A stretch of 64,000 nucleotides of DNA from Conchocele bisecta (GCA_029237695.1 JAQRGA010000164.1:40085-104084), one strand, 5' to 3'. Shown: positions 23,613 to 35,065, counted from the first letter of the stretch. Notes: generated from the letters alone by a model not told the origin. Made by a program: numbers and translations.

Positions 23613-25709
23613 CTTATATGTTAATTACCATACCTGTCAGTCTGTCCAAGATTTGTTTAAACTAACATGATGAAATCAGTGATAAAATCAACATCGCACC
23701 AATTTTTCACGAAAGGAAGAAAACAAAATAATATTATACTGGTTCTCAAATTTTATTAGAGAGATATTTTTTAATCTGCATAGCCGTAATAATGGATAGG
23801 TTTACATGATACACACATATTTTATCAGAAAGTTTGAATTTGAAAGGTGTAATAAAAATTTCTATTAATGCTTTTTTTTATTAGTTATACACCATATAAC
23901 GCATAAAATAATATAATAACAATAATAATAAAAAAGTAATTTTAAAGAAAAGAAACATTTAAAAAACATTTATGTTTTGTATTTTACCATAAATTATGTC
24001 CGTCTCGAAGTTTCCTTTTCCACAAGAAACAACAAAGATGGCGGAAATGTGGCGACTGGTGACAACACTCGGATCGAAAACAAGTCAGATCGGCTTGAAA
24101 TGAGACACTTTAAGGATCATTACTGACATATTAGTAATATATGTATATAAATGTAAGTTATGTGATAAAAAATGCATATGTATGTGCCCAGTTTTTGAAG
24201 ATTTGTAGAAAAATTGAAAAGTACCTATTTACTGTATATGTCAATCATGACTCAGTATGGCAAGTCTGAGTCATGTTTTCACTGACTAGCTGAATGCCTG
24301 TGAGTAATATCGGGTATGATCTAATAAAGAGTTGGCAACAGTGGTAACACACAGGGCTACTAAAATAATTCCATTGTATTCAATCTGTATAGATAGAGTC
24401 TGAATTCAAGTGAGTGGAGGATATTCAACATTGCCTGTGTGGTAACACTGGCCGTCAACTTCACAAATATCCATCAAAGCACACCATCAACAATTAAGGT
24501 TTAGTTCTATGTGATAGAACGGCTGCAAATCTATATTTGCAATTTGTTATTCTCTTTATTTGCACACCAACAGACACAAAGTTGCTGAGATTTTGTCACA
24601 CAGAACTACAACAAGGTTATATCAATTACAATTATAATCTGTTCTTCCAAAAACGAAAGTTGCAAATCGGGGAATTCCTAATTGGTTGTTGTTGTTGTTA
24701 TATGTAGTACATTTCAGCCGCTGACATTTCGGATAACCTTCAACTCTGTAAAGCCACAAAGACATTAAGGGTATTGGAAGTTTGACACGAGGCCTTTGTC
24801 TATTGTCTATTTTTTCCCCTCCTACCTTTACTTACTTTGGAGTAAAAATCGAAAATTTAAAACAAAAGGAAGCCAAATAGCCTATGGCACGACGGAATAT
24901 ATAGTAGATCTACAAATGCAGACACTTTGTTAAAATATGCAGTGACACAAAAGTTATTGAAGTTTTGGTGGTCTCCTCTGTGTAAACAACCATGCCGTTA
25001 CGAATTGTTCAGACATTTTCGGGTCGAGTTTAATGAAAATAAGGTATATACCCCTGTATATAACCCACATAGCCTACAAGTATCCACAATGTAACACTTT
25101 TTACGGGTTTTCGTCATTCGCATTTCTTTCAAGTCCGTGAAAACGACGTGTAAGCACTCTAAATGTTTGGCGGTGGGAAGTGCATGCGAAAAAGGTCAGC
25201 GTAGGCGTCAGCTAAATGTACATGCCTACGCTGGTTGCTATTATTGTATATAATGTTATAAGATACAAACTTTAAGCAAGTCTTAGTTGTTATAATATTT
25301 GAATTACCCTGACAGTGTACGCCCGTCGGGCAAAAATAGGGACGTAAATACATGCACAGCATGAAGTCACATCTGTAATATTTCTGAAAGAAGCTTTGTT
25401 GTTTTAAGAGTCGGGTGTATTGTGTCGAATAAACGGCTTCATTGCTAAAACTGAGTTAGAAAATCAGCAGATGTCGATATTTTATTGAGCGTTATAAGAG
25501 TTAACGATTGACTTTACTGTATACTTGTATGATTTTCAAAGACAAAATATTCGTTCAGCTAGTCATGTGTCTAAGATATTTGTTTGTGGTGATCGATTGA
25601 AAATAAAAATCACACACACATATATACTACCTGAAATAGAGAAGCACGTGAACAAAATCGCAGAAGTACTTGTATCAGACAACGATGGAAACATAATTGA
25701 TGTTACATA
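23613..25709. other. No clear gene; one small ORF with a good start context
   Basis: AT-rich. At 24038-24103 an ORF MAEMWRLVTTLGSKTSQIGLK starts in the context 'acaaagatggcggaaatg', which is both Kozak-like and YY1-like and could be a 5' exon or a uORF. At 24686-24700 there is a (ttg)n tract. The 67-aa frame ending at 25728 runs into the LTR. Nothing else is supported. Confidence 0.4.
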
Positions 25710-25932
25710 TGTAACAGTACTTCCCTAGTCCGGTAAGGGAATACCATTGGAGGGGGGTGGGTCATGAAGATAACGACAATTGGTTGTATCGCTTTATACG
25801 AGTTAGGCCCGACGCCGCTCCCTTCTCTTTCTCCCGCTTACTCGAAAAGATATATATGTGTTGTCTTCCAACTACTATCGTGGACCGAATGATCGAAACA
25901 TAATAAAAACCCCGCGCAAGAAAAATTTGACA
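25710..25932 (-). repeat. Gypsy 3' LTR
   Basis: 223 bp. The plus strand starts tgtaacagtacttccc and ends gaaaaatttgaca. It is the direct counterpart of 33728-33952. The internal edge lacks an obvious purine-rich tract, which is unusual because a polypurine tract should adjoin the 3' LTR. Confidence 0.93.
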
Positions 25933-26981
25933 GAATTAATAACTGCTGAAAACACGGCTGATGAAATATCTTCCGGCATGACTGAAAAAGCAGAATCTTC
26001 AAGCAGTGTCTTCAGCAATGTAGCTTTATTCTTCCATGGCACGCGGGATTCTGTAGGCCATTGGGACATGTGATATGCTCCAGATGACATCCAATTCGGT
26101 CTCTTTCTCTCTCTCCCCGATCTTCTAAGTTGCACCTCCTCCGCAGTCTCTTCCCCATCTGAAACATACAAAGGAGTTTCCAACTCTGCGGTTATCCCCG
26201 GCACTTCTGCAGCTTCCTCCTCTTCAGAAGTGTGAGCGTCCTCACCCTGCTCCATCCCGGGGTCTCCCTGCACAGATCCAAGATCTGGCTGTGCAGGAAG
26301 AATATACTCACCTGTACTGGCCCCAGAGCCTTCTACAACATCGGTATTGACGTTGAGCTCTGTGCCTGGAGTGGACAAATAAATTTCCGACTCCGCGTCA
26401 CTCACTTCGTCTTCTTCTTCTACTACTTCTATTTCTCTCGGTGCGGGGACTGGTTTCGTACGTGGTTTTGGTATCGGTCTTGTCCGGGGTTTTGGAACAG
26501 CTCTCGGTCTAGGCCTCGGCGTAGGTTTTGGCTTGTCGTCTGGAAGTGGTGGTGCTGTATCTTCATCAACGGATTCTTCTTCATGGAGCGATCCGATCGG
26601 TAAAATAAGGTTCCTATGAAGAGTCCTGTACTTACCTGTACCATTTTCCCGACGAACTTCGAAGACCGACACATCATTACTTACCTGTTTATGGATGACA
26701 TAAACATCTTCAGACCACTTGTCTTCAAGTTTGTGCCGACCTTCGACGGCCAAAATCTTTACGAGAACTCTATTACCAGGTTGTAAGTGTGCTCCACGAA
26801 TCCTTGTGTCGTAGAACTTCTTTTGATTTCCTTGCGACTTCTCAATCACTTCCTTGGCCTTCTCATAGGACCGCTGGAATCGTGCGCGTAAATCTGACGC
26901 ATACTTTCCCAGTGGCTGGGTTACTTCATTCTGGTCTAAGCGAACAAGCAAGATCCACAGGAAGACGAGGTTCTCTCCCAA
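25875..26981 (-). CDS. Gypsy integrase C-terminal region and proline/acidic tail
   Basis: The 368-aa frame begins just past a frameshift from the integrase core. Residues roughly 30-130 match the end of Gypsy integrases: SYEKAKEVIEKSQGNQKKFYD, PGNRVLVKI, then EDVYVIHKQ and YRTLHRNLILP. A long tail follows with Pro-Arg-Lys repeats (PRPRPRAVPKPRTRPIPKPR), acidic stretches (EVVEEEDE, TSEEEEAAE) and a basic RRSGRERKRPNW patch. The last 19 codons lie inside the 3' LTR. The tail has low sequence complexity and no domain I know. A similar basic/acidic extension occurs in some animal Gypsy integrases, so it may be a targeting or chromatin-contact segment (inference). Confidence 0.8.
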   Translation of the reverse strand: MGENLVFLWILLVRLDQNEVTQPLGKYASDLRARFQRSYEKAKEVIEKSQGNQKKFYDTRIRGAHLQPGNRVLVKILAVEGRHKLEDKWSEDVYVIHKQVSNDVSVFEVRRENGTGKYRTLHRNLILPIGSLHEEESVDEDTAPPLPDDKPKPTPRPRPRAVPKPRTRPIPKPRTKPVPAPREIEVVEEEDEVSDAESEIYLSTPGTELNVNTDVVEGSGASTGEYILPAQPDLGSVQGDPGMEQGEDAHTSEEEEAAEVPGITAELETPLYVSDGEETAEEVQLRRSGRERKRPNWMSSGAYHMSQWPTESRVPWKNKATLLKTLLEDSAFSVMPEDISSAVFSAVINSVKFFLRGVFIMFRSFGPR

Positions 26982-27423
26982 ACATCAAGTGGAATGGAGT
27001 CTGTCCTGTGGTATCGTGTCTCGTAGAGTTGTACGCATGGACAAGTGGTCCTATGTGAGCGACCCAATCATACTTATAGACATCCAAGGTGCCAAGCATG
27101 TCAATAAGAGTCCGGTTGAACCGTTCACACATACCATTGCCCATGGGATGGTACGGGGTCGTCCTAGATTTCGCAATCTTTGTAACCGAGCACACTTCCT
27201 TCATCAACTTGGACTCGAAGTTGGCTCCTTGGTCTGAGTGTATCCACTTCGGCAGCCCGTAGTGGCGCACACATTGGTTGATGAAGGCATCAGCGGTGGT
27301 TTTCGCCGTCATGTTCTTTGTGGGAATGGCCTGTGCATATCTGGTGAAATGGTCCGTAATGACTAGAACATACTGGATTCCACCCTTGGCAACATCCAAC
27401 TGTAAAATATCCATGCACACCAA
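26926..27423 (-). pseudogene. Gypsy integrase catalytic core (DDE)
   Basis: The frame shows Asp5 (CMDILQLD), Asp64 (HSDQGANF) and Glu100 (CERFNRT), with exactly 35 residues between the second Asp and the Glu. This is the DD35E arrangement of retroviral-type integrases. The core ends in PFHLMFGREPRLPVD, also typical. A TAA at 27424-27426 separates it in frame from the zinc-binding domain, and a frameshift near 26950 separates it from the C-terminal part. The catalytic residues survive but the chain cannot be translated continuously as given. Confidence 0.88.
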
Positions 27424-27804
27424 TTATAATGGTTGTATCGTCTGGATGCTAACCAAAGGAGCTCTATGGGTACCCTGGGTCTTGCATCGGACACAGCGGC
27501 CACAATTCTTAACCCAGTGTTTTACATCACTCGCCATTCCATGCCAGAAGAATCTATCTCTAATCAAAGACAGGGTTCTGTCTCTGCCAGGGTGGCCAAC
27601 ATCGTTATGGAGCATTCCCATAACTGTGTTGATCCACTCGGCAGGAAGAATCAACTGAAGACTTGACTTGTCCTGTATGATTACTTCTCGGTACAAAACA
27701 CCGCGTACAAGCTTCAGCTTGTCGAAAGTGCGCGAAAATGAAAGATGATCCTTGGATCCAGCGTGGGGGACCGATTTTTCCCGCTTCTTACTGCCTGAAT
27801 CCAA
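27424..27804 (-). pseudogene. Gypsy integrase zinc-binding (H2C2) segment
   Basis: The frame contains HNDVGHPGRDRTL and, about 30 residues later, CGRCVRCK, the HHCC zinc finger that precedes the integrase core in Gypsy elements. It stops at TAA 27424-27426, exactly in frame with the downstream core, so this looks like a single-base nonsense change. Its start overlaps the RNase H tail segment in another frame. Confidence 0.85.
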
Positions 27805-29116
27805 GGCTTAAAAATAGTATCTCTGTACTGCGCCTGACGAATTTCGCTGACTGACATCTGTGTCATGTCATCAGTGCGAAGATTATCAAGAACATCTTCG
27901 GACATTGAAATAGTTTCAATGTAAGGTTGGCACTTAATTCCATGACACACAGCTTGTACCGTGTCCACCGAAACAGATTCGGTGTTCAATGGATGTCGGG
28001 ACATGGCGTCCGCATCAACATTGCCCTTTCCAGGCCTGTACTTGATGTCAAAATCGAAACTGGAAGGGCGGCAAGCCATCTATGGCCTGTAGCGTCCAAA
28101 CTTGGCGCTAGTCAGGACGTAAGTCAGAGGATTATTGTCCGTCAAAACCGTGAACTTATGGCCATACAGATAGTCCGAAAACTTCTCTGTGACTGCCCAT
28201 TTTAAAGCAAGGAACTCCAGCTTGTGAGCCGGATAATTCCGTTCCGTCTTGCTCAGTCCATGGCTGGCGAAATAAATAGCCCTCTTCCCGCCGTCCTGCT
28301 CCTGGCACAAAACTGCTCCTAAACCCTTCTGACTGGCATCTACATGTAGTTCGAAAGGTGTAGTAAAATCGGGGAAATCCAGAACAGGAGGCGACGTCAA
28401 GATCTTTTTAAGATTGGAAAAAGATTCCTCCTGCTCCGGACCCCAGTGCCAAGGCCTAGGTGGTGTCAATGGCTTGCTTTTCCGCCTCTTTTTTGTTGCG
28501 GTTGTCGGCATAATGTCAGTTAGGGGACGAGCTACTGCCGCAAATTTTGCGACGAACCTCCGGTAATATCCGGCAAAACCGAGAAATTGGCGCACTTCTT
28601 CAGCGTTCTGCGGACGCGGCCAATTCACCACCTTCTCGATTTTAGCTGGGTCAGCTTCTATCCCCTCACCCGACACAATGTGACCTACGTACTTCACTTT
28701 CTTTTTAAGAAAGGAGCACTTCTTGGGCGACAATTTTAGGCCACATTGGCGTAATCTGAGAAGCACAAGCTCAAGCCTCTCGATGTGCTGTTCGTAGCTG
28801 TCACTGAAAACAATGACATCATCGAGGTAGATGAAGCATATTTTGGTGTGCAGCTCACCAAAACAGTCTTCCATCGATATGTCGCAGGAGCATTCGACAA
28901 ACCAAAAGGTAACCGGTTATGCTCCCAAATCCTGAGAGGACCCACGCTAAATGCGGTCCTCTCCTTGTGCTCCACAGCCACATCCACCTGGTAATACCCG
29001 CTCTTCATGTCCAAGACGGTGTAGTACATAGCTCCGGCAAGTGCATCGAGGACCTCGTCTATGCGAGGCAAAGCGTAAGAGTCCTTGATAGTAAGAAGAT
29101 TAAGCAATCGACGCAC
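27714..29116 (-). pseudogene. Gypsy reverse transcriptase palm and RNase H
   Basis: 29116-28736 gives the RT palm (LPRIDEVLDALAGA, YYTVLDMKSGYYQ with the first catalytic Asp, LPFGLSNAPATY). A frameshift near 28870 leads into 28874-28080, where FIYLDDVIVFS holds the YLDD pair (residues 16-19), followed by the thumb/connection (GYYRRFVAKFAAVARPL). RNase H follows: LHVDASQKGLGAVL, LEFLALKWAV, LTDNNPLTYVL. At 28080 a TAG interrupts, and the frame continues as SSFDFDIKYRPGKGNVDADA, the RNase H-integrase linker, to 27714. All catalytic acidic residues are present. Only indels and stops break the chain. Confidence 0.9.
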
Positions 29117-30045
29117 ATACGCAGCTTCCCGTCCTTCTTGCGAGCTAAGACCACACCGGAAGACCAGGGGGAGTGAGAACGTCTTATAATGCCAGCAGCC
29201 GCAAGCTGCTTGAGGTGGTCTCGCACCTCATCAAACATCCCAGGAGGGATCCTCCTATGGCGATGTTTGAAGGGAATCTCATTGGTTAGATTGATCCGGT
29301 GTTCAACTCCGACATAATGACCAATGTCATTATCATTCTGAGAAAAAACGTCTGGAAATCTACCAATGAGATCCCTTAGTTGACGCTGCTGCTCCAATGT
29401 GCACCCCTCAGTCTCAATGTCTAGTTCATCTGTGAATGAGCCCTGGCCTTGAGTGTCTGAGGCAGTACTGATTCCACTAGAACCGTCATCAAGGCGAACT
29501 GGTTGTATTTCACACAGCATGCCTTTGGGCGGAATGTTAACTGTTCTAGTGGACACATTGGAGACCATCACGTCAACCAATCCTCTGCCATCACCTAGAT
29601 AGAATGTCAAGACTGAACCTTCTGTTTCTTGCAAAACAGCTGAAGTTGGTTCATAAAGTAGCCCATTTTGTACAACAACAGCTATTGTACAAGATGTGTT
29701 TGGTGGCAACACGATACAACGATTCTCGGCACTATAGCCCAATACATCTTTCCGTCGCCGAAGTTCTTTTTCCCGAAGTTGCATACAACGAAAAGAAATA
29801 TACCATGGCGTGAACAAATCTGCAGTCTGCAATAGCTTTTCACCATATTGCTCCTTGCATGTCTCAAGGTAAACCGACAGCAGATTTGTTCCCACAAGCA
29901 ATGGTACACGAGTGTTGTAGCTACTCTTCGGGACCACAAGAGCAAACAAGACAAGATGAGTCTGTCCTGTCGGAAGACCAGAAACAGTTATGTCCAACTC
30001 GACATAACCATCATATGGCAACGGATTGCCATCCGCACATTCCAC
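29059..30045 (-). pseudogene. Gypsy protease second half to RT N-terminus
   Basis: Starts within the protease (ELDITVSGLPTG then RVPLLVGTNLL, the flap and Leu-Leu-Gly region). It runs through about 170 residues with no known domain and reaches the RT entry segment GMFDEVRDHLKQLAAAGIIR, SPWSSGVVLARKKDGKLRMC. It is exactly in frame with the gag-protease ORF and separated from it by one stop (TAG at 30055). A frameshift follows just after the RT fingers (about 29100). Confidence 0.85.
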
Positions 30046-30054
30046 CGAAAGTAG

Positions 30055-30870
30055 CTAATCTAACGGATAAATTGGTAATTTATCCGACAAATGGCTGTCG
30101 TAAAAATCTCTACTGATGGTGGTAACTGTACTTCCAGTATCAAGAAGAGCGATGGTCGCGATCCCATTAATCTCTACCGAAAATTCATTGCTCGTGCCCA
30201 CCAGCTGGTTCGTCTGGGACCTCTGGTTGTGGGTTGTCCGTCTTATGGTCGGCCCCTCCTCATAAGACGTCTGCCGTTTAAATTCCCGCGTGGTGGACGT
30301 CGAAGATGGTCTACGTTGACTCTGCATCTCGTTCATCGCTGAAGGCACCACTTTGCCTAACTGCATGGCCTTGCCCAGGAGATCTTCCAGTCGGTTCGCA
30401 AAATTAGTTACAGACTCCCCTTCAGCCTGCTTGCAGGTATAACATTCCGCAAGCACTGACTGTCCCTCTTGGACAAGTCCAAAGCACGCGTCGAACTTCT
30501 CTAAAATTCTAAAGACGCTGATGTGGAGGCCCATCCGCATTAAAATGCGTGCTGCTTCCCCCTTCACTGAACGCCTGACTGCCTGCAAGATTTGACTCTC
30601 TGTATACAAAGGGTCAGCTTGTAGCCCCTGCACCTCATATCTCCACAGATCATATGCAGTATCTTTGGAAGTGCCAGAGAAAAAGGATATCTTGGGGCAG
30701 TAGGCCACATGTGAAGATGCGACGAACGGTGGTGTGGTAAAAGAAGGATCCTTATCCCCGTGGTTGTCCAACCAACTTGCCAGATCATCAGGTGTATCAC
30801 ATTTTGGTTTTACACCAAGAGACTGAAAAGCCTCAACCATCTTCTTTGCTTCCTCTTCCGTGAACTCCAT
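30055..30870 (-). CDS. Gypsy gag-protease
   Basis: 271 codons. The first 190 or so are gag-like (PKISFFSGTSKDTAYDLWRY, QAVRRSVKGEAARIL, CKQAEGESVTNFANRLEDLL), of the type also found in domesticated PNMA/Arc-like proteins. No CCHC zinc knuckle is visible. The chain passes directly into the aspartic protease with its catalytic IALLDTGSTVTTIS (Asp at residue 244). The ORF stops inside the protease domain, so this stop is more likely a mutation or an error than a normal gag-pol readthrough site. The start ATG at 30870 fits the beginning of homology. Confidence 0.85.
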   Translation of the reverse strand: MEFTEEEAKKMVEAFQSLGVKPKCDTPDDLASWLDNHGDKDPSFTTPPFVASSHVAYCPKISFFSGTSKDTAYDLWRYEVQGLQADPLYTESQILQAVRRSVKGEAARILMRMGLHISVFRILEKFDACFGLVQEGQSVLAECYTCKQAEGESVTNFANRLEDLLGKAMQLGKVVPSAMNEMQSQRRPSSTSTTREFKRQTSYEEGPTIRRTTHNQRSQTNQLVGTSNEFSVEINGIATIALLDTGSTVTTISRDFYDSHLSDKLPIYPLD

Positions 30871-32406
30871 GACTGATCTGTATTGTGACTAAATTAACTA
30901 AGGTTCACTTTGTAATTTTAACTTAATGGAAATGCAAACAAATTTTCTTTTTCTTTTTAAGCGACAATAATTGGTTAAGAAATGATTCAGGGAAAACAAA
31001 GACAGAGGGAAGTAAACTCGACAACGAAGAAACGACGGAGTGACGTAAATGCGGGAACGAATAAACGACGGATGGACGTAAACTATTTGCGGCGACACAA
31101 ATTGGTTAGGAAGCTATTCAGGAAAACAACGATGTATGGAATTAAATTCGACAACAAAGAAACGATCGAGTAATTGTGGCAGCGAATAAATGACGGACAG
31201 AAGTAAACGTGAAAACGAATAACCGCGGTATCACGAATTGTATGCTAGAAAACCGATGTTTCGGAAAAAAAATAATTACAAACTTACCAGTTAATTAACT
31301 ACACCTCAAGGAAATGAAACTATTCACCAGATAGTATTTCTATTACCACTGGTGTTCAGAAAAAATACAAAAACAAACAAAGAAACTTTCGAGCTAATAC
31401 ATGGCGGAATATTTCGATCTCAAACTGAAAACAATTTCAAGGGAGACTACACAAGAAACAAATGACAATAGAAATTAAACTAAGTTTAAGCACTATAATT
31501 GCAAGTGCAAAAATGTTGCAAGTGTAAATGTGACAATTTACACCAATGTAAATTACGTAAATTACGTCAAGTAATTACATGACAAATGAAAAGTAACTAT
31601 CAATGCATAAAGTAGTTCGCAAATGCTGGCTGAAATAATTAGCAAACACAAACGAATGCGCTAAGTTAAATGTTACGGAATTTCTAACGGATGTAACAAA
31701 AGGGAGATAATTCAATGAAAAGCCATAATGTAACCAATATTTCCAAGAAATACAAGAAAATCACCAAAGTAATTGATGCAAAATACAAGTAAGTAATTAC
31801 CTAATAATACCCTAAGACATGTTAAGTTAAATCAAAGTTAAACTGTGAAAAAAACTGGAAATTTTCAAATAATAATGAAATTCGGCAAAGACGGTTCAAA
31901 TGAGTGGTCACCTGTTAAACCTAGAAATTACAGACTAATCAACCTGGAATTAATGAATCAGCAATAAATTAAATTCAAGAAGATGCAAGTAAGTTTATGC
32001 TAAATTCAATGGAACAAATTAAAGTTTACATTTTTAGACAATTGCTAACAAAACAAAATGTGCAAAGTTAATAAGCGGTAATTGTCAGTCAGTCACCTGT
32101 CACGTCTATACCAGGGCTATATATTCCTATATAGATATTGGGATATTATATCATATTATAGGCTATATGGATGGGCCATATTGCTCCATCATTTTTTATT
32201 TGTCCCCGAAAAAATATGGCAAGTATGATCCCAAAAATATGAAAATCCAACAACACACAAAATATCACCACCCTATCGTGATTTATACTCCACTCACAAA
32301 TATCACAGAAAGCTACAGTTTACAAAGGCACAGGCACAAGTAAAACAAACACAATATCACAATACATCAAGCACAAGTACATGCACATGGAAAGCAGAAA
32401 CAAATA
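30871..32406 (-). other. Gypsy untranslated leader
   Basis: A 1.5-kb AT-rich stretch between gag and the inserted element, without a supportable ORF. At about 30980-31230 the plus strand repeats an approximately 60-90-bp unit ('aacgacggatggacgtaaac', 'gacaacaaagaaacgatcg'), a diverged direct repeat that could be regulatory. Confidence 0.6.
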
Positions 32407-33577
32407 ATGAAAAGTCATGCAGAGCATGATGTTATTAGCCGATCAAATCAGGGTAAAGTGCATCGAACATATGTAGGTGTCTCTGGTAACATTGTCAATG
32501 GTAAACTATTTTCGACCACAGTTCTGTACCCAGCGTTTGACATTTTTTCTCGATTTTGTGCAGGTTTGGACCCCCGAAACCTTCTCAAATCCATCCAATA
32601 GCAGCAATGCCATAGCAGCAATGTTTTGTTGTCACCATTATGTTGCGAAATATTCCAGCGTAACACCTGTACTGTATGCTCTATTTATCTACAAATTACA
32701 CTCCGCAATATACAAAGTTGTAGTCACTGTGTGTTTGTCCGAATTCTGTGGCAGCACGCTAGTGGGCGGAGCTACCAGGGCTATATATATCTAGCGGTTA
32801 CAGTGTCATCTAAAAATAGACGCAAGCTCCTGCGTATTCAGGCACATGCCCAGATTGGCCTAATGTGCCCCATCCGTGATATTTTGCGCAATGTCGGGCG
32901 CAAGACAATCAATAATTTGCGCATTGACAATAATTAAGGGGGGATTGCCGCAATCGCGCGTGCTGGATGCATCCCTGCCATCCCTGCATGATACGTAAAC
33001 AAATCAAAGTTGGCTATGAAGGGCAATTCTTCGTTTTGATTGGTGGAAAATTTTGTGAATATTAACTAGCGTCAAATGACGCGCATACGCGATCCAATGG
33101 GATAAACCCGAGATGCATGGGATAAATCCGAAAATGCTGGGGTTGCTAGTAAGGAGATTTTGAGCTGAGGTCGATTATAAATTAGCCGAATAAACACATT
33201 TTACGCGATTATACGTGGCTGAAACTTGTTCTGTTTAATAAATAAAAGCTTTAAATTAGCCCAATAATCGGCGTATGTTGGCGTATAGGCCATTAGAGCC
33301 AACTATGGACTTCAACAACAATAACTTCCGGGTTAAATCTCTTCCGGCGTTCAGCTCATTACGTATTCAAAATTGTGTTATTTGGCTATAAGTAAAGTTT
33401 TAAACGGAGATAATTGCCAAAAATGCAAACTTTATCGGTTGATGCAATTTGGAAGTGATACAGAAAAATTCGCGTTCGTAGATTACCGAATAGCGGAGAA
33501 AAGGGTTGCTACAAACTTTTTCAGAATTCGATGGATAACCAATATATTAGCCGATCTATAAATAGATCGGCTAATAA
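32407..33577 (+). mobile_element. 1.1-kb non-autonomous element, copy 2, nested in the Gypsy leader
   Basis: Starts 'atgaaaagtcatgcagagca' (hairpin) and ends with the palindrome ttagccgatctataaatagatcggctaa. It corresponds over its length to the reverse complement of 22506-23612, plus about 150 bp that copy 1 lacks. It lies between the primer-binding site and gag, so it inserted after, or together with, this Gypsy copy. There is no ORF of note. Confidence 0.72.
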
Positions 33578-33713
33578 TAACAGCAGCACAATTTATAATC
33601 ACAACATGTGAAAACAACAGCACATCACATGTTTACTATACAAGGCACATACACAAATAAACGTACTACCAATCACCCGCGTGATAAATTCCTAATTGTC
33701 GGTCTCCACACGT

Positions 33714-33725
33714 CGTTGGGCGCCA
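33714..33725 (-). other. Primer-binding site, tRNA-Lys-like
   Basis: The minus strand reads TGGCGCCCAACG two bases inside the 5' LTR. This is complementary to the 3' end of animal tRNA-Lys(CUU), which ends CGTTGGGCG plus CCA. The match then breaks down (ACGTG), so only 12 bases pair. Confidence 0.75.
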
Positions 33726-33727
33726 TT

Positions 33728-33952
33728 TGTAACAGTACTTCCCTAACCCGGTAAGGGAATACCATTGGAGGGGGGTGGGTCATGAAGATAACGACAATTG
33801 GTTGTATCGTTTTATACGAGTTAGTCCCGACGCCGCTCCCTGCTCTTTCTCCCGCTTACTCGAAAATATATATATATGTGTTGTCTTCCAACTACTATCG
33901 TGGACCGAATGATCGAAACATAATAAAAAACCCGCGCAAGAAAAATTTGACA
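33728..33952 (-). repeat. Gypsy 5' LTR
   Basis: 225 bp, about 97 percent identical to 25710-25932 and in the same orientation. The largest difference is an AT-microsatellite length change. Confidence 0.93.
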
Positions 33953-35065
33953 GCTCATGCAAAATGTTAGTGAGCTATTTGCATATAGGCCAATCAAACT
34001 GCCGGTTAGAATAAATATATACCAATCAGAAATTAGGTTATATAATGATATTGGCTATACCTACGGCTGTTGAGAAATTTCGCCCCCAAAAGAGTTCGGA
34101 CCAATATTGGCTAATATAACGGGATATAGGAGACGGTCAATATAATGTCGTTCTGTCATGTCATGTCAAGTTAGAAGCGTGCCGCTATCTGCAATACGTT
34201 TCGCATTAATCTGCAAACACTGAAACATATGTTAAAATAGCAAGAGCATGAATACAATGTGGTTAAAATATAAAAGAGCACATAAATCTCATCCGGCCAC
34301 ACATATGCTGAACGGGCTCAAACTAAAACTAGCTGCGGATTCTCCACAGCACGAACACGTATTTGCAAACATGCATGTATAAATAAAACGTTTTTAAGAA
34401 CATCATCTGGTATGATGTTTCATGTAAAGACGTTATTTTTTTATGCATTAACTAGTTACAGATGGAAACGGTAATGACATTAATCCATTGCCCGCATGTG
34501 TCCGCATTGCCCCGATGTTTTGTTTGTTTGTTTGTTTATTGTTGTCAACTAAGGTCATGTAAGGCCCTCAACATTGGGCCCCCCAATAATGTTCGGCTTC
34601 CGCCGCCTATGATTTCATATGCCGGTTTTGAAGAATAACCGTACAAAGCGCGGAGCCATGGTGGCGCCAGATCGGTCTGTGCTATTTGATATGGAACCAG
34701 GCTGTTCGCAATTTCGTTGCTGAAGAAGCTATGATCAAAATGATAAAAACCAATATCTATTCTAGACTTATTGCAAATGGCAAATGTTCCTTTTTTGGCA
34801 GCTGGCTACCAATTTATCATAATAACGTCCAGATAGTGTGCCGGTGGGGAGTGGTAGGTAGTATATATGGAAAATAAATTACATTACATTAGTATAACTA
34901 CAGGTTATATTGTGTTTCCATGTGCGGATCCTGGGTGGGGTGGGTTGTGGGGGAGGGTCTCGGGTTACAACGAAGAAATGAGCAAACACATCAATTTGTG
35001 AATTTCACCTCCGACATCCTCCTACCAGTGCATACTTATGTGTGTCTGCTATTATGGTAGCTTCG
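33953..35065. other. No gene recognised
   Basis: AT-rich. It holds a (gttt)n tract near 34517 and a 'gtcaactaaggtcatgtaag' repeat motif near 34546 that recurs near 35100. No coding or RNA gene is supportable. Confidence 0.45.

Larger units (their letters stand above)
25710..33952 (-). mobile_element. Ty3/Gypsy-type LTR retrotransposon, degenerate
   Basis: Direct LTRs of 223 and 225 bp differ at about seven sites plus a 2-bp indel (about 3 percent). They start TGT and end ACA as read on the minus strand. Next to the 5' LTR a primer-binding site lies at 33714-33725. Coding order on the minus strand is gag-protease, RT, RNase H, integrase, then a C-terminal tail. RT-RNase H before integrase defines the Ty3/Gypsy (Metaviridae) order. 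In-frame stops (30055, 28080, 27424) and frameshifts interrupt it. The leader is enlarged by a second element at 32407-33577. The 5-bp flanks outside the LTRs (acata and gctca) do not match, so no target duplication is visible. Confidence 0.92.

Noticed and set aside
25525..25728. 67-aa plus-strand ORF truncated by the LTR
   Set aside because: The end has some protein-like flavour, but there is no domain, splice site or homologue I recognise, and its last codons are LTR sequence.
26232..30342. Plus-strand frames of 80-126 aa across the Gypsy region
   Set aside because: Antisense shadows of the minus-strand gag-pol segments. No domain matches.
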